A DNA stretch of 64,000 bases from Bimuria novae-zelandiae CBS 107.79 (lineage: Eukaryota > Ascomycota > Dothideomycetes > Pleosporales > Didymosphaeriaceae). Positions 24,317 to 34,292 of this stretch are shown here, one piece after another. The translations under genes were made by a program, and so were the position numbers. How positions within the stretch are numbered: position 1 is the first letter of the stretch; each line of letters starts with the position of its first letter. The notes beneath the pieces were generated by a model. That model was not told where the DNA came from. It made no database searches and worked only from the letters and a program-made list of their open reading frames with translations. The DNA lies in assembly GCA_010015655.1 (NCBI GenBank), contig ML976703.1, positions 332,295 through 396,294 on the forward strand, written 5' to 3'.

Positions 24317-25368
24317 CTAGAGCTTCCTTACAGCGAGCTTCTTGCGCGCGGAAACGGTATACGCATACAGTGCATCCTTGAACGCGAAAAGGAACGCAGC
24401 TGTGATAACGCTTTGCGTGACCTTTGGCCCAATGCCTGTTTGATTGGATTGTCAGTTCTGCTTCTCGTCTCCCGTATAAGGGTATTGCACTTACCACCGT
24501 ATAACCCACTATATCCTTCCTCCCTGATGATCCTACTCAACGTCGTAAACATGTTCTCCTTCGGGCCGTCCTTACCCGCAACGTGCATCCTGCTCTTCAC
24601 CGTGATGTACGGGTACGTGATGCTCGTCGCCAGCAACTTGCCCAGGGCGCCGAGGTAAAAGGCATCGGTGGGCGTGACGCGACGGCGCTTCTCCAAGCTG
24701 TTCTTCAGCTGCTCGAAGACGGTGTACTGCAGGATAGGATTGATGACGAGCACCAAAGCGGGCATGACGCCGGCAAACAGCCGCGCGGGGCCCTCCTCCC
24801 TCAGCAGTGCAAGCAACGTCCCCAGCGTCGACGGCGCCTTCGCTTTCGTCGCGCCCGGGAGCGCGTCTTCGTTCTCCGAGGCCTTGCGCGCCGTCATCCG
24901 CGTGTTGATGACCCAAATCGGATTCGTGATCAGCACCGTCGCGCTCCCCGCAATCGCGCCCGCAATCATGCTTTCCACTGTCGTCAACTTCTTACTCGCG
25001 CGGCCGGCCTTGAGCGCCGCCTTTTCGAAGAAGGCACGCGTCCATTCGTACCAGTAGTAGTACACGAAGTTTGTGACGCTGATGCCGAAGAGCGCTGATT
25101 CCAGGCCAGCGTAGAGGCCGGAGACGCCCTCGCGAGCGATGATGCGGCGCGCGGCGGCGAGGGTGGAGGACGACGCGCGCTTGGATTCGACCTGGGCGCG
25201 GGTGGAGAGGGTGATGAGGGGGTACGTCAAAGCCATAGACAGCAGCCCGCCGCCCGCACCCGCGAGTGCGTGCGCAACATTGTCGCTTTGCTGGGCCGCC
25301 GAGCTCGTGGGCACCGTCTGCGTCGACTCTGCGAGCTTCTCTTGTGCTGTCCTGCGTGTGTCCGCCAT
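24317..25368 (-). CDS. ant1: Peroxisomal adenine nucleotide transporter (mitochondrial carrier family)
   Basis: Two exons, 25368-24495 and 24435-24317 (59-bp intron), give 330 aa, typical of a six-helix carrier. Three carrier signatures are visible: YPLITLSTRAQVE, NPIWVINTRM and YPYITVKSRMH. These spellings match the Pmp47/Ant1 peroxisomal ATP carriers, which import ATP into peroxisomes for fatty-acid activation. Splicing restores EEGYSGLYGGIGPKVTQSVI, followed by TAAFLFAFKDALYAY, the conserved C-terminal helix. The start at 25368 lies in a near-perfect CACCATGGC context; an upstream in-frame GTG at 25398 is not used. The gene is convergent with the DUF255 gene. Assignment to peroxisome rather than mitochondrion rests on sequence resemblance only. 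Confidence 0.9.
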
Positions 25369-25974
25369 GGTGGGAGCCGAAGTTCTACTACTACTCACTC
25401 TCGCAAATACAGGTATTCGTAGAACACGGTAGACGAGAAAGAGAGAGAAAGGTTAGTATGTCGCTTCTTTAAATTCAAGAACGCCAGGAGGGAGTTGTGG
25501 TCCATCATCATGTGCGGCTCCGCTCCTGGCTTGTGAACGTCACTCGAGGGTTCAGGGCCCGCTTTTGGGCCGAGGTTAGCAGTGGCCCGGGGACTAGCGG
25601 GTACTACTTTACACACCTCAGGGTAATCCTAAGCACGTGCAGTAATTTCCTCCTTTATGCGTCGCATTCGAATTGTCTATTTGGCCTCGGCATTTTGACA
25701 GGCGTTGACAGTCGATTACAGCGTGTGGTATTGTCCGGCGCACCAGCGTGCGATGTCCGGATGTTGAAAGCCTGGACATCTTCTAGTCGTAGACCGCGAG
25801 ACGAGGTCAAAGGGAGTATAAAAAGGAGGCCTAACGCATGGGCTCACTTCTTCCGCTTTGACATCCAGCTTGCCGACACTCCTCCGTACATACAGTTACC
25901 GGCCCGCTTTGCTACCAAGTCTATACCAACAGCCTGCCACACCAAGCAAAAATGAACAAGAAAAGAAGAAGACT
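25369..25974. other. Intergenic, carrier promoter and tRNA flank
   Basis: About 600 bp without a recognisable gene. A TATA-like GTATAAAAAGG occurs at 25817-25827 on the plus strand, with no supported gene downstream of it. Confidence 0.45.
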
Positions 25975-26059
25975 TGGTCAGTACGGGGGTCGAACCCGCG
26001 ACCTTGGCGTTAACATGCACCTATTAGCACCACGCTCTAACCAACTGAGCTGCAAGTTT
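25975..26059 (-). tRNA. tRNA-Ile (AAT)-like gene with 11-nt intron, probably defective
   Basis: On the minus strand the D arm (GCTC AGTTGGTTA GAGC), anticodon arm (TGGTG, loop CTAATAA, CGCCA) and T arm (GCGGG TTCGACC CCCGT) all fold. The anticodon AAT indicates Ile. An 11-nt intron (GGTGCATGTTA) lies one base 3' of the anticodon, the canonical site. The 3' acceptor strand ACTGACC is intact, but the 5' side reads AAACTTG and pairs with it almost nowhere; GGTCAGT would be expected. The gene may be a pseudogene with a replaced 5' end. Confidence 0.65.
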
Positions 26060-29000
26060 ATTAGTTAATGGAACCTAGGGGTGGAGGTGAATTAGCGTAC
26101 CTAACCGACCGATGATTGGTTGATTGATGACCTATTTTCCATTTTAACGATACAAGTCTGCGTATTTCTAATCGGTAGAGAACACGTCTTGTTCGATGCA
26201 AGAAAACGAATGTGTAAAGTGCGTTACATTTGTGTGTGGGGTTGAGCGGGACATTGAAAATTCTGCCGATTGAGGGGTATTAGTGAGTTGCTACGGAAAA
26301 CTGAGGTATAAGAGGCGGGTAACAAGAGTGTCAAGATGCGAATGAATAACGATGTGTGTTTCAATCCGGAAAGCGAAGTTTCTCGTAAAGCTTTATATCT
26401 GGTACGGAGGAACGGTAGCACAAACCGAGGACCGCCTAACGTCCCATTGCGGCTCATAGACAGGTATCAATAACTGAGCATGCACCTAGACAGTCTTAAA
26501 CAGTAACGCTATTACAATATTGAAAGTTGTTATTGGTAGCCTTCAATTGTGCGGGGTTCTGCTCCGTGAGTCAGCACACAGGTACTTCGCAGTTCCATCG
26601 TGAAGCAGGGCTGGTAAAGAGACATGTCAAGTTTTTTGCCTTAGACATGTATGTTCGTCTGCCGGAATGTCTAACTATTGCAAAGCTATGCTTTCACTAC
26701 TCCCCTTGGCATTTATTTCGAGAAACAGAATTATACCAGGGAGACAGTCTTTTTGGTACCTTTTTATACTCAGTTACTGAGATGTATATTTTTACATATT
26801 TTCTCGGGATATCTCGAGGAAGCCACAGAGGGTTTACGGTCAAAATACTCGTCCACAAGCAAGCCTCGTACCTAGTACACCTTATTCCCCTACTCCTAGT
26901 TGTCATGGCGGATAGTCTCGAATGCGACGGGGCACGAGAACCGTTGCGAGGATTCCGCTGGAGACGAGAATGTATCTTTGTCTAGCCAGTCGTCTATATT
27001 AATATAGAGGTTTTTGAGTCCCGGTGCAGCGTGGATGACACTCGTCCTGGACCAGCTGCAGGGAACTTGGGCATGATGTGTTACGGTGTGTCAATAATTT
27101 CTCCAATAGGCGAATCCCATTTCATGTCTTGCACGAAGATAAACAACTCGAAGTAATGGAAATTCACACGTGCAAATATAGTACAATAAGAGGTGCGTCC
27201 GTACCATGTCCTTCGCTGCATATTCTGATTACCAGTAGAGAACCTCCCGAGAACGAGCTACAAACACTGAGACATCCCTTTATCAAACATTACTGCAGAC
27301 TACTGAACCCGTGCGACAACATGTGCGTGCTCAGGGTGGCGCTCCTGCTGCGATCCGGACTCTGGGGGGTAAAGGTGTTGGTCACCTGGACGCAAGCCAA
27401 CCCTCTTGCTGTACGCTCCGCTGGGCGCGTTTGCCCAGCCATGTGACCATACATACTTTGCATCGCACCGTCTCAGATATAATAGCTAGATTCGATAGTG
27501 TAAGCGGCCAAGGCAGACAGCCAGTATTAGCATCACTGGGATGTTCGCTTCCACAGAACCATTAGTCTTCGAGAGAGTGCTCTCATGAGGGTTACCATAA
27601 TGATTCTAAAAACGATTGTAAAGGTGCAACGAAACATACAGCGGTATCTTCAAACAGAGATACTTCTGGTACGCTTAGAGATTGGTGGAGTATGCGTGTT
27701 TCATCAGAGAGTAGCGCAAGTGGTGGATCCACCATGGACTAAAGCAAGCAGTTGATCAATATACTTTGTGCGTTCGGGATTTGACAGACGCGTAATACAT
27801 TCTAAGATCACTTACATGGAATAGTTTTGACACTGACTGCTAGGACGCTTCCACGATAGGTCGTTGCACTTGCAGTCTATCTGGTGGGTAACACGTTCCA
27901 GCTCGTGATGTCCCCAAGGGGAAGTCGGGAGGACCCGCAAACGAGTTTATCGAACGTAGTGGTGTGGTGACTGTGGCAAAAGAGGAGTCGAAGCTGGACG
28001 CGTGGAAAAGACATAGCATCCTTTTTGGCGACCATCATATACTGTTTTGAGTTGGGGAAAGACGCGCGGAGCAGAAAGATGGAAAGGTCGGAAGCACCAC
28101 ACGGCTCTAGTAAGCCCGCTCGATGAGAGAAAGGTGCCAGGGCGGCGTCGAAGTGTGTGTGGGGGGGAAGTGTCACCTGTGTCATGCGGCCTGGCCAAGT
28201 GCAGCCTTCAGTCAGCTAGGCTGGGGAATCAGCACGTGAACGGGTCTGCTAATAGGATGGTTGCATGATGTTTGCCTTTGTGTGATTGAGATACGCGCTG
28301 AAGCAATCCAGGCCGTCATCTGTAGTTTGCGGATAGCTCTGCTAGAGTTCATGGACGCGAGAACGAGTTGGAGGTGAAGGGGCCTCGCGGTCTGTCCCAA
28401 CAACCGACTGAAGACTGCCAGAGAGCATGCCTCAAGGCGCTGAAGATCGTTGGCGGGCTGCGGGAGGGATCGAGGAGGGGCAAGGTTAGGCAGCCTCGCC
28501 CTGATTCGCCGCCCGGGGCACGGCACAGACCACCCATCCCTCTCAATAAGAGTAAGCCCATGCCCCAGTTGCCCAGGTGCCCGCGCAAACGCGTGACTTA
28601 CCACCTGACCTTCGATCTCCCTCAACTACATACATACCCCCCCAGCGATTTCGACTGTGCGCAACATCGCTGTGGTCGTCCTGCTGCCGGCTATATAGTA
28701 ATAAGCACGCTGGGCCGCTGCCGCCTTCCCCTTGGCTGAGGAAATCGCCTCTTTCGCCCGATCACGTTATTATCGCGAACCAGCCATCCAACATCGTTCC
28801 CAGAGACTTGACCAGGTAAGCCACCCCACAGTCTTTCTCTCTCTCAACATCACCATGTTGGCAGCGCAGCTTCGCCATGCATCGCCCGACGTCGCGCCTA
28901 CCTGCTGGCACGCCGCGCGTCGCGCCTGCCCAAACACGACGCCAGGTCGTGCCTCGCGCCGTCCTCTTTGAGGGTTGACAGACGAGTGATACACGGCCCG

Positions 29001-29425
29001 CAGCAAGCAGCAAGCGCATTAACTGATGTGCCGTGTTCCCCGTGCTAACGCTTTGTTTTCACCCAGGTCCCGCTTGTGCCTGATTGCTCGCGCTTTACGT
29101 GGAGCATCAACCTTCACGTCCCCGCGCTTTGTCGTCACAGGACCGCGCCTGGTGCATTCACGAGCGGCTGCACACGTCGGCCCGCTGCTGCGCTGCGCCC
29201 CACTCATTGTTACTCTCAGAGGCACGCAGCAAAAGGACCAGCTGCCCTTCCAGCAGGTACGGGCTCTTTCCTGAGCGCCCACCCCAATTGTGAAGGTACG
29301 AAGTCGTGCAAGACAATTCTGTTTAGACTCGTCTTACTCCTTTGTGTTACCCCAGGACGAGCAATACAGTGGCCGACTGCATCAACTTTTGCCAGCTTCT
29401 TCGTGTGCACGCACGTCCGGGAGAG
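26060..29425. other. Gene-poor 3.4 kb region and cbf1 5' leader
   Basis: I can support no protein gene. Frames such as plus 26527-26985 and plus 27078-27446 lack recognisable motifs and are contradicted by overlapping frames. From about 28690 (GGCTATATAGTAATAAG, TATA-like) to 29425 the sequence looks like the promoter and a long 5' leader of cbf1. It has a GTAAG donor-like site near 28816 and several upstream ATGs, for example at 28855. Confidence 0.45.
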
Positions 29426-30359
29426 ATGGCGGACACCGCTGGCTACCCAACCGATACTTCCAAGACAGGCCTCGGCCACGACGGCCTCCACACCAACAAG
29501 CGAAAGCGGGAAACGCGCGACCAAGGCACCTCGCGACCCGCGCCTTCTGCGCACAACACCAACAGCGACTTGAGCGACCAGGCCTTTGCCTCTCTTACCG
29601 CACACAACGCCTCGGCCAACGGAGACGACATGCAGCAGCAATACGATGGCGCGAACAACCAGAGCATGGGCGAGACTGCCGCCGCTGCCATAGCGCATTA
29701 TCAAATGACGGTGCCCCAAGCAACAGAGCTATCGTTTCAACCGCAGTCATCGACTGGAGACGCGTCGTTCAACATGGGAGATCACCACCAGTCGCAGGGG
29801 ATGCAGGATTTCAGCCTCGAAGCCCTCAAGGCCGCAACCTCCTCGTCGCGAACAGCACAAGCCACGGGCAACGAGTCTCCGCCCGCTACATCATCCCACA
29901 AGCCCACTGTCGGGTCAGAGGAGTGGCATAAGGTGCGGAGGGACAATCATAAAGAAGGTAAGTCATGCATTGCGGATTCGTGCACGGTTGGAGCGGGCTA
30001 CTGACCAGGCTTCAGTGGAACGACGTCGCCGCGAGACCATCAATGAGGGGATTAACGAACTCGCAAAGATCGTGCCCGGCTGTGAGAAGAACAAGGGCTC
30101 GATTCTGCAGCGCGCCGTCCAGTTCATCCAGCAGCTCAAAGAGAACGAGCAACAGAACATCGAGAAATGGACCTTGGAGAAGCTGTTGACGGAGCAAGCC
30201 ATCACCGAGCTCAGCGCTAGCTGCGACAAGTTCAAGGGCGAATGCCAACGAGCCTGGGATGAATGTGCAATCTACAAACGCGCTTGCGAGAACGCCGGAA
30301 TCGTCCCGGACGAGATCAAGGACCGTGAAAACAATGCCGAGCAAAATGGCTCCAGCTGA
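29426..30359 (+). CDS. cbf1: bHLH transcription factor Cbf1 (centromere/CDEI-binding factor)
   Basis: Cbf1 is a bHLH-leucine-zipper protein that binds CACGTG at centromere element CDEI (in yeasts) and at sulfur-amino-acid gene promoters. Exons 29426-29957 and 30016-30359 join to 291 aa. The 58-bp intron lies inside the basic region; splicing gives EEWHKVRRDNHKEVERRRRE, followed by TINEGINELAKIVPG and KGSILQRAVQFIQQL. The HKEVERRRRE series contains the His-Glu-Arg residues that read the E-box. A coiled coil follows (EQQNIEKWTLEKLLTEQAIT). The first 170 residues are low-complexity Ser/Thr/Gln/Ala. The ATG at 29426 is the first in this frame after the leader. Mif2, another kinetochore-associated protein, is in the same window 24 kb away, which may be coincidence. 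Confidence 0.92.
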
Positions 30360-30877
30360 GCTTGGCCCACTTCGGTCCATGGTATCTCTCGGTCCATGGT
30401 ATCTCTCTTTCGTCTGACACTCACGTCATAGAACCGGGCAACGGCATTACTACTACCGGTGGCTTCCTGCTATGCGGAAACATGTTTTGGTGGGCTATAT
30501 CTGCTTCGCCTTTCTTCACTTCGACCGAGGCAGTTCGCAGCGGCGGATTCTGGAAGGCACTTTTATTCGTCTTCTTTCGAGAGTTTTTGTTCGTCAACTG
30601 ACGCTCATTTGGTGGGAGTACGATGTTGTTCTATATTCCAATACAGTAATGGTGAAGGCGATCGCGCCTTAGACTGGATAGCCCGGGGGTGTGCGTGGGA
30701 TGTCTTGCAATTCCGTCTCGGTGCGCGTATCCTGTGGGTGAGGGCAAGCAGTGTCTCGATAACGACTAGTTTTATGGCAATGCACTTCATTGATGTCTTG
30801 ATCTCAGCAGTGAAGGGAAGCTAACATGTTGGGGCGTGCGAGTAGTGAGCCGCTGGTTGATCTACCTACATACCGTA
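30360..30877. other. cbf1 3' flank up to the transposon block
   Basis: About 520 bp with no recognised gene. A 14-base phrase GGTCCATGGTATCTCT is tandemly doubled at about 30374-30406. The block ends at a TA dinucleotide (30876-30877) that flanks the first transposon. Confidence 0.5.
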
Positions 30878-32611
30878 CAAAGGGTAATCTCAATAAAGTC
30901 GGCCGTCATGTGACTTGCCAAGAAGCTAGCGCGTCACTAGCGGAACAGAGTCTCCGAGCCTCCGAGCCTCTAGTAGAGCGTCAACACCTACACTTCAACC
31001 TCACGTTTCTCACTCAATATGGCTTCAAATCCTGCTAAAAAAAGCTCTCGATTGCTTTTAGAAGCCTAGCTAGCTGCTATCGTCGTTCTCAGGACAAAAT
31101 ACAACCTCACTTTCCCAGAAATCGCCACTGATTTGGGTATAACTGACCACGCCTGTGGTAAGGCATTTCGACGCGTCAAAGGCGCCGCAAAGGGCGACTC
31201 ACTGCAGGAATTGCTAGCTGCAACACCTACAGTCAAGCAGTCTCCTCCTGGCAGACCTGTAAAGGTACGCGATGGCTCTACGCTGAGCGCAAGACTACGG
31301 CATGACATCATCGTATATGGCACCTACCGGGTGCATAACGCTGTCAGAGACCTCTGCGCAGAAGCTAGCATCACACTTAGTAAGAATATAGTCTATAATA
31401 TTGCTAGGGAGCACCGCGACGAGCAGCACCTATATATAATAACTTATAGAGTATAACCTAAAAAACTAGCGCTTAGTAGTAATAATAAGGACTAGCGACT
31501 ATAGTACTATACCTAGCTTAAGGCTAAATATAACCTATACTTTCTACGCATTATATTCGTCTGCTATAATAAGACCTCTAAGTCTATTAGCGGGAGCAAT
31601 ATACGTGGCGGAAAGTAAAAGATTTTAAGACTAGTTAGATAAGATAGTAACGTCTACGTATTGCCTATAACGCTACCTAAATTTAGTCTTATAATTTATA
31701 TTACTACTTTAACTAATACTACTTGCTTTTATTAACGCCCTTACGTTATTTAGGCTTAGGATAATAATAAAAGCTACGAAGACCTTATATAACGCGTTTC
31801 TTATATAAATAATATAGTAAAGGAGGCTCTTAAGGTTAAACGCTCTCGCGTAACTATCGCTAGCACTAATAAGAAGTAGTAATTATAAGAAATTAATTGT
31901 AATATTGCTTATAATAATAGTTAACGCTAAGCTACTAATAAGGCTACTAGTAAGAAGGGTAGAGCTCTTCGCGCAGGTATTAAGAAACCTCTTACTATTA
32001 AAAAGTTTTTTAAAATAGAGGAGTTTGTATATAATAGAGGGAAGGGCATGAACGGCATCTAGTATATAAAGAATATACTTAAGAAACACCTATTCCTTTA
32101 TTACTACGCTATACGCGATAATAACCTAGGCATAGCTATTTATTTAATTTAAGATAATATTTACCTATACTTACTAGGTTTCTAGTACTACTAGCTAGAA
32201 ATTAAAGCTCTAGGAATCAAGTTTGGCCCTTAGCCTCCTAATTCACCCGACTTACACCTAATTGAGCGCTGTTTTAGGCGTCTAGAAGGTTTTTTGGCAA
32301 GTTACGAATGCCTATCAAGTTCTAAGGAGGCCAAAAAGGCTGCAGAACAGTACATAAAGGAGGTCTGGCAAGGTGATGAGACACTCAGGCAGTATATGGC
32401 CGAAAAGCTTTATCCTACCTACTTTATGCGCGTTGCAGAGCTCTGCGAGGACGCAGGTGGCCAGAACAACTTTACAGCATAATTAGAACATCTTATTTAG
32501 GTGTATTTGCTTATACTTTAGATGGAATTAAGATGCGCGACTTTTGAAGTTGCTACCCCTGCAGGAATCCCTGCTGCACGTGACGGTCGACTTTATTGAG
32601 ATTACCCTTTG
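30878..32611 (+). mobile_element. Tc1/mariner-like transposon, copy A (RIP-degraded core)
   Basis: The element begins CAAAGGGTAATCTCAATAAA at a TA (30876-30877) and ends with the inverted form (AAAGTCG reversed, ending TACCCTTTG) at another TA (32612-32613), giving 1734 bp with about 40-bp terminal inverted repeats (one C/T difference region: GGCCGTCATGTGAC against GGTCGTC-type). The first 560 bp and the last 390 bp look normal, while about 31440-32210 is TpA-rich with dense stops. A second copy lies immediately to the right in the opposite orientation. Confidence 0.85.
31019..32482 (+). pseudogene. Tc1/mariner-family transposase, copy A
   Basis: The frame opens MASNPAKKSSRLLLEA, is cut by a TAG (CAG-to-TAG style), and continues as a helix-turn-helix N-terminus (YNLTFPEIATDLGITDHACG and LRHDIIVYGTYRVHNAVRDL) up to about 31456. 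The catalytic DDE core lies in the TpA-rich section and is full of stops; the phrase FGPxPPNSPDLHLIERCF can still be made out at 32221-32275, resembling the third acidic block of Tc1-type enzymes. The C-terminus ASYECLSSSKEAKKAAEQYI is open to 32482. Not functional as read. Confidence 0.8.
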
Positions 32612-32613
32612 TA

Positions 32614-34290
32614 GCAACTTCAAAAGTCGCGCATCTTGATTCCATCTAAAGTATAAGCAAATACACCTAAATAAGATGTTCTAATTATGCTGTAAAGTTG
32701 TTCTGGCCACCTGCGTCCTCGCAGAGCTCTGCAACGCGCATAAAGTAGGTAGGATGAAGCTTTTCGGCCATATACTGCCTGAGTGTCTCATCACCTTGCC
32801 AGACCTCCTTTATGTACTGTTCTGCAGCCTTTTTGGCCTCCTTAGAACTTGATAGGCATTCGTAACTTGCCAAAAAACCTTCTAGACGCCCAAAACAGCG
32901 CTTAATTAGGTGTAAGTCGGGTAAATTAGGAGGCTAAGGGCCAAACTTAATTCCTAGAGCTTTAATTTCTAGCTAGCAGTACTAGAGACCTAGTAAGTAT
33001 AAGTAAATATTATCTTAAATTAAATAAATAGCTACGCCTAGGTTATTATCGCGTATAGCGTAGTAATAAGGGAATAGGTGTTTCTTAAGTATATTCTTTA
33101 TATACTAGATACCGTTTATGCCCTTCCCTCTGTTATATACAAACTCCTCTATTTTAAAGAGCTTTTTAATAGTAAGAGGTTTCTTAATACCTACGCGGAG
33201 AGCTTTACCCTTTTTACTAGTAGCCTTATTAGTAGCTTAGCGTTAACTATTATTATAGGTAATATTATAGTTAATTTCTTATAGTTACTACTCCTTATTA
33301 GTGCTAGCGATAGTTGCGCGAGAGCGTTTAACCTTAAGAGCCTCCTTTACTATATTATTTATATAGGAGACGCGTTGTATAAGGTCCTTATAGCTCTTAT
33401 TATTATTTTAAGCCTAAATAACGTAAGGGCGTTAATAAGAGTAAGTAGTATTAGTTAAAGTAGTAGCGTAGATTATAAAACTAAATTTAGGTAGTGTTAT
33501 AGGCAGTGCGTAGACGTTACTATCTTATTTAACTAGTCTTAAAATCCTTTACTTTCCGCCACGTATATTGCTCCTGCTAATAGACTTAGAGGTCTTATTA
33601 TAGCAGACGAATATAATGCGTGGAAAGTATAGGTTATATTTAGCCTTAAGCTAGGTATAGTACTATAGTCGCTAGTCCTTATTATTACTACTAAGCGCTA
33701 GTTTTTTAGGTTATACTTTATAAGTTATTACGTATAGGTGCTGCTCGTCGCGGTGCTCCCTAGTAATGTTATAGACTGTATTCTTACTAAGTGTGATGCT
33801 AGCTTTTGCGCAGAGGTCTCTGACAGCGTTATGCACCTGGTAGGTGCTATATATAATAATATCATGCCGTAGTCTTGCGCTCAGCGTAGAGCCATCGCGT
33901 ACCTTTACAGGTCTGCCAGGAGGAGACTGCTTGACTGTAGGTGTTGCAGCTAGCAATTCCTGCAGTAAGTCGCCCTTTGCGGCGCCTTTGACGCGTCGAA
34001 ATGCCTTACCACAGGCGTGGTCAGTTATACCCAAATTAGTGGCGATTTCTGGGGGTTGTATTTTGTCCTGAGAACGACGATAGCAGCTAGCTAGGCTTCT
34101 AAAAGCAATCGAGAGCTTTTTTTGGCAGGATTTGAAGCCATATTGAGTGAGAAACGTGAGGTTGAAGTGTAGGTGTTGACGCTCTACAGAGCTCTTAGAG
34201 GCTCGGAGGCTCGGAGACTCTGTTCCGCTAGTGACGCGCTAGCTTCTTGGCAAGTCACATGACGGCCGACTTTATTGAGATTACCCTTTG
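32614..34290 (-). mobile_element. Tc1/mariner-like transposon, copy B, inverted and 3'-truncated
   Basis: The outer end is a complete terminal repeat finishing TACCCTTTG at 34290, beside TA 34291-34292. The copy runs leftward as a near mirror image of copy A and stops at 32614, where its sequence GAAGTTGCTAC fuses directly to the terminal repeat of copy A. About 57 bp, including its own 3' terminal repeat, are missing relative to copy A. The junction shares CTAC with the copy A terminus, so a microhomology join is plausible. Confidence 0.82.
32685..34119 (-). pseudogene. Tc1/mariner-family transposase, copy B
   Basis: Reading leftward, an N-terminal part (open frame 34034-33711, GITDHACGKAFRRVKGAAKG) and a C-terminal part (32873-32685, identical to copy A except a His for Tyr) flank a TpA-rich core with many stops. 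Differences from copy A in the core are mostly C/T and G/A, so both copies were mutated, at least partly independently. Confidence 0.75.
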
Positions 34291-34292
34291 TA

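Noticed and set aside
25368..25398. Earlier start for the peroxisomal carrier at 25398
   Set aside because: The codon at 25398 is GTG; the ATG at 25368 lies in a strong CACCATGGC context and gives the normal family length.
26527..26985. 152-codon plus-strand open frame
   Set aside because: Composition and residues look random, and nothing like a domain is visible. Left as unannotated intergenic.
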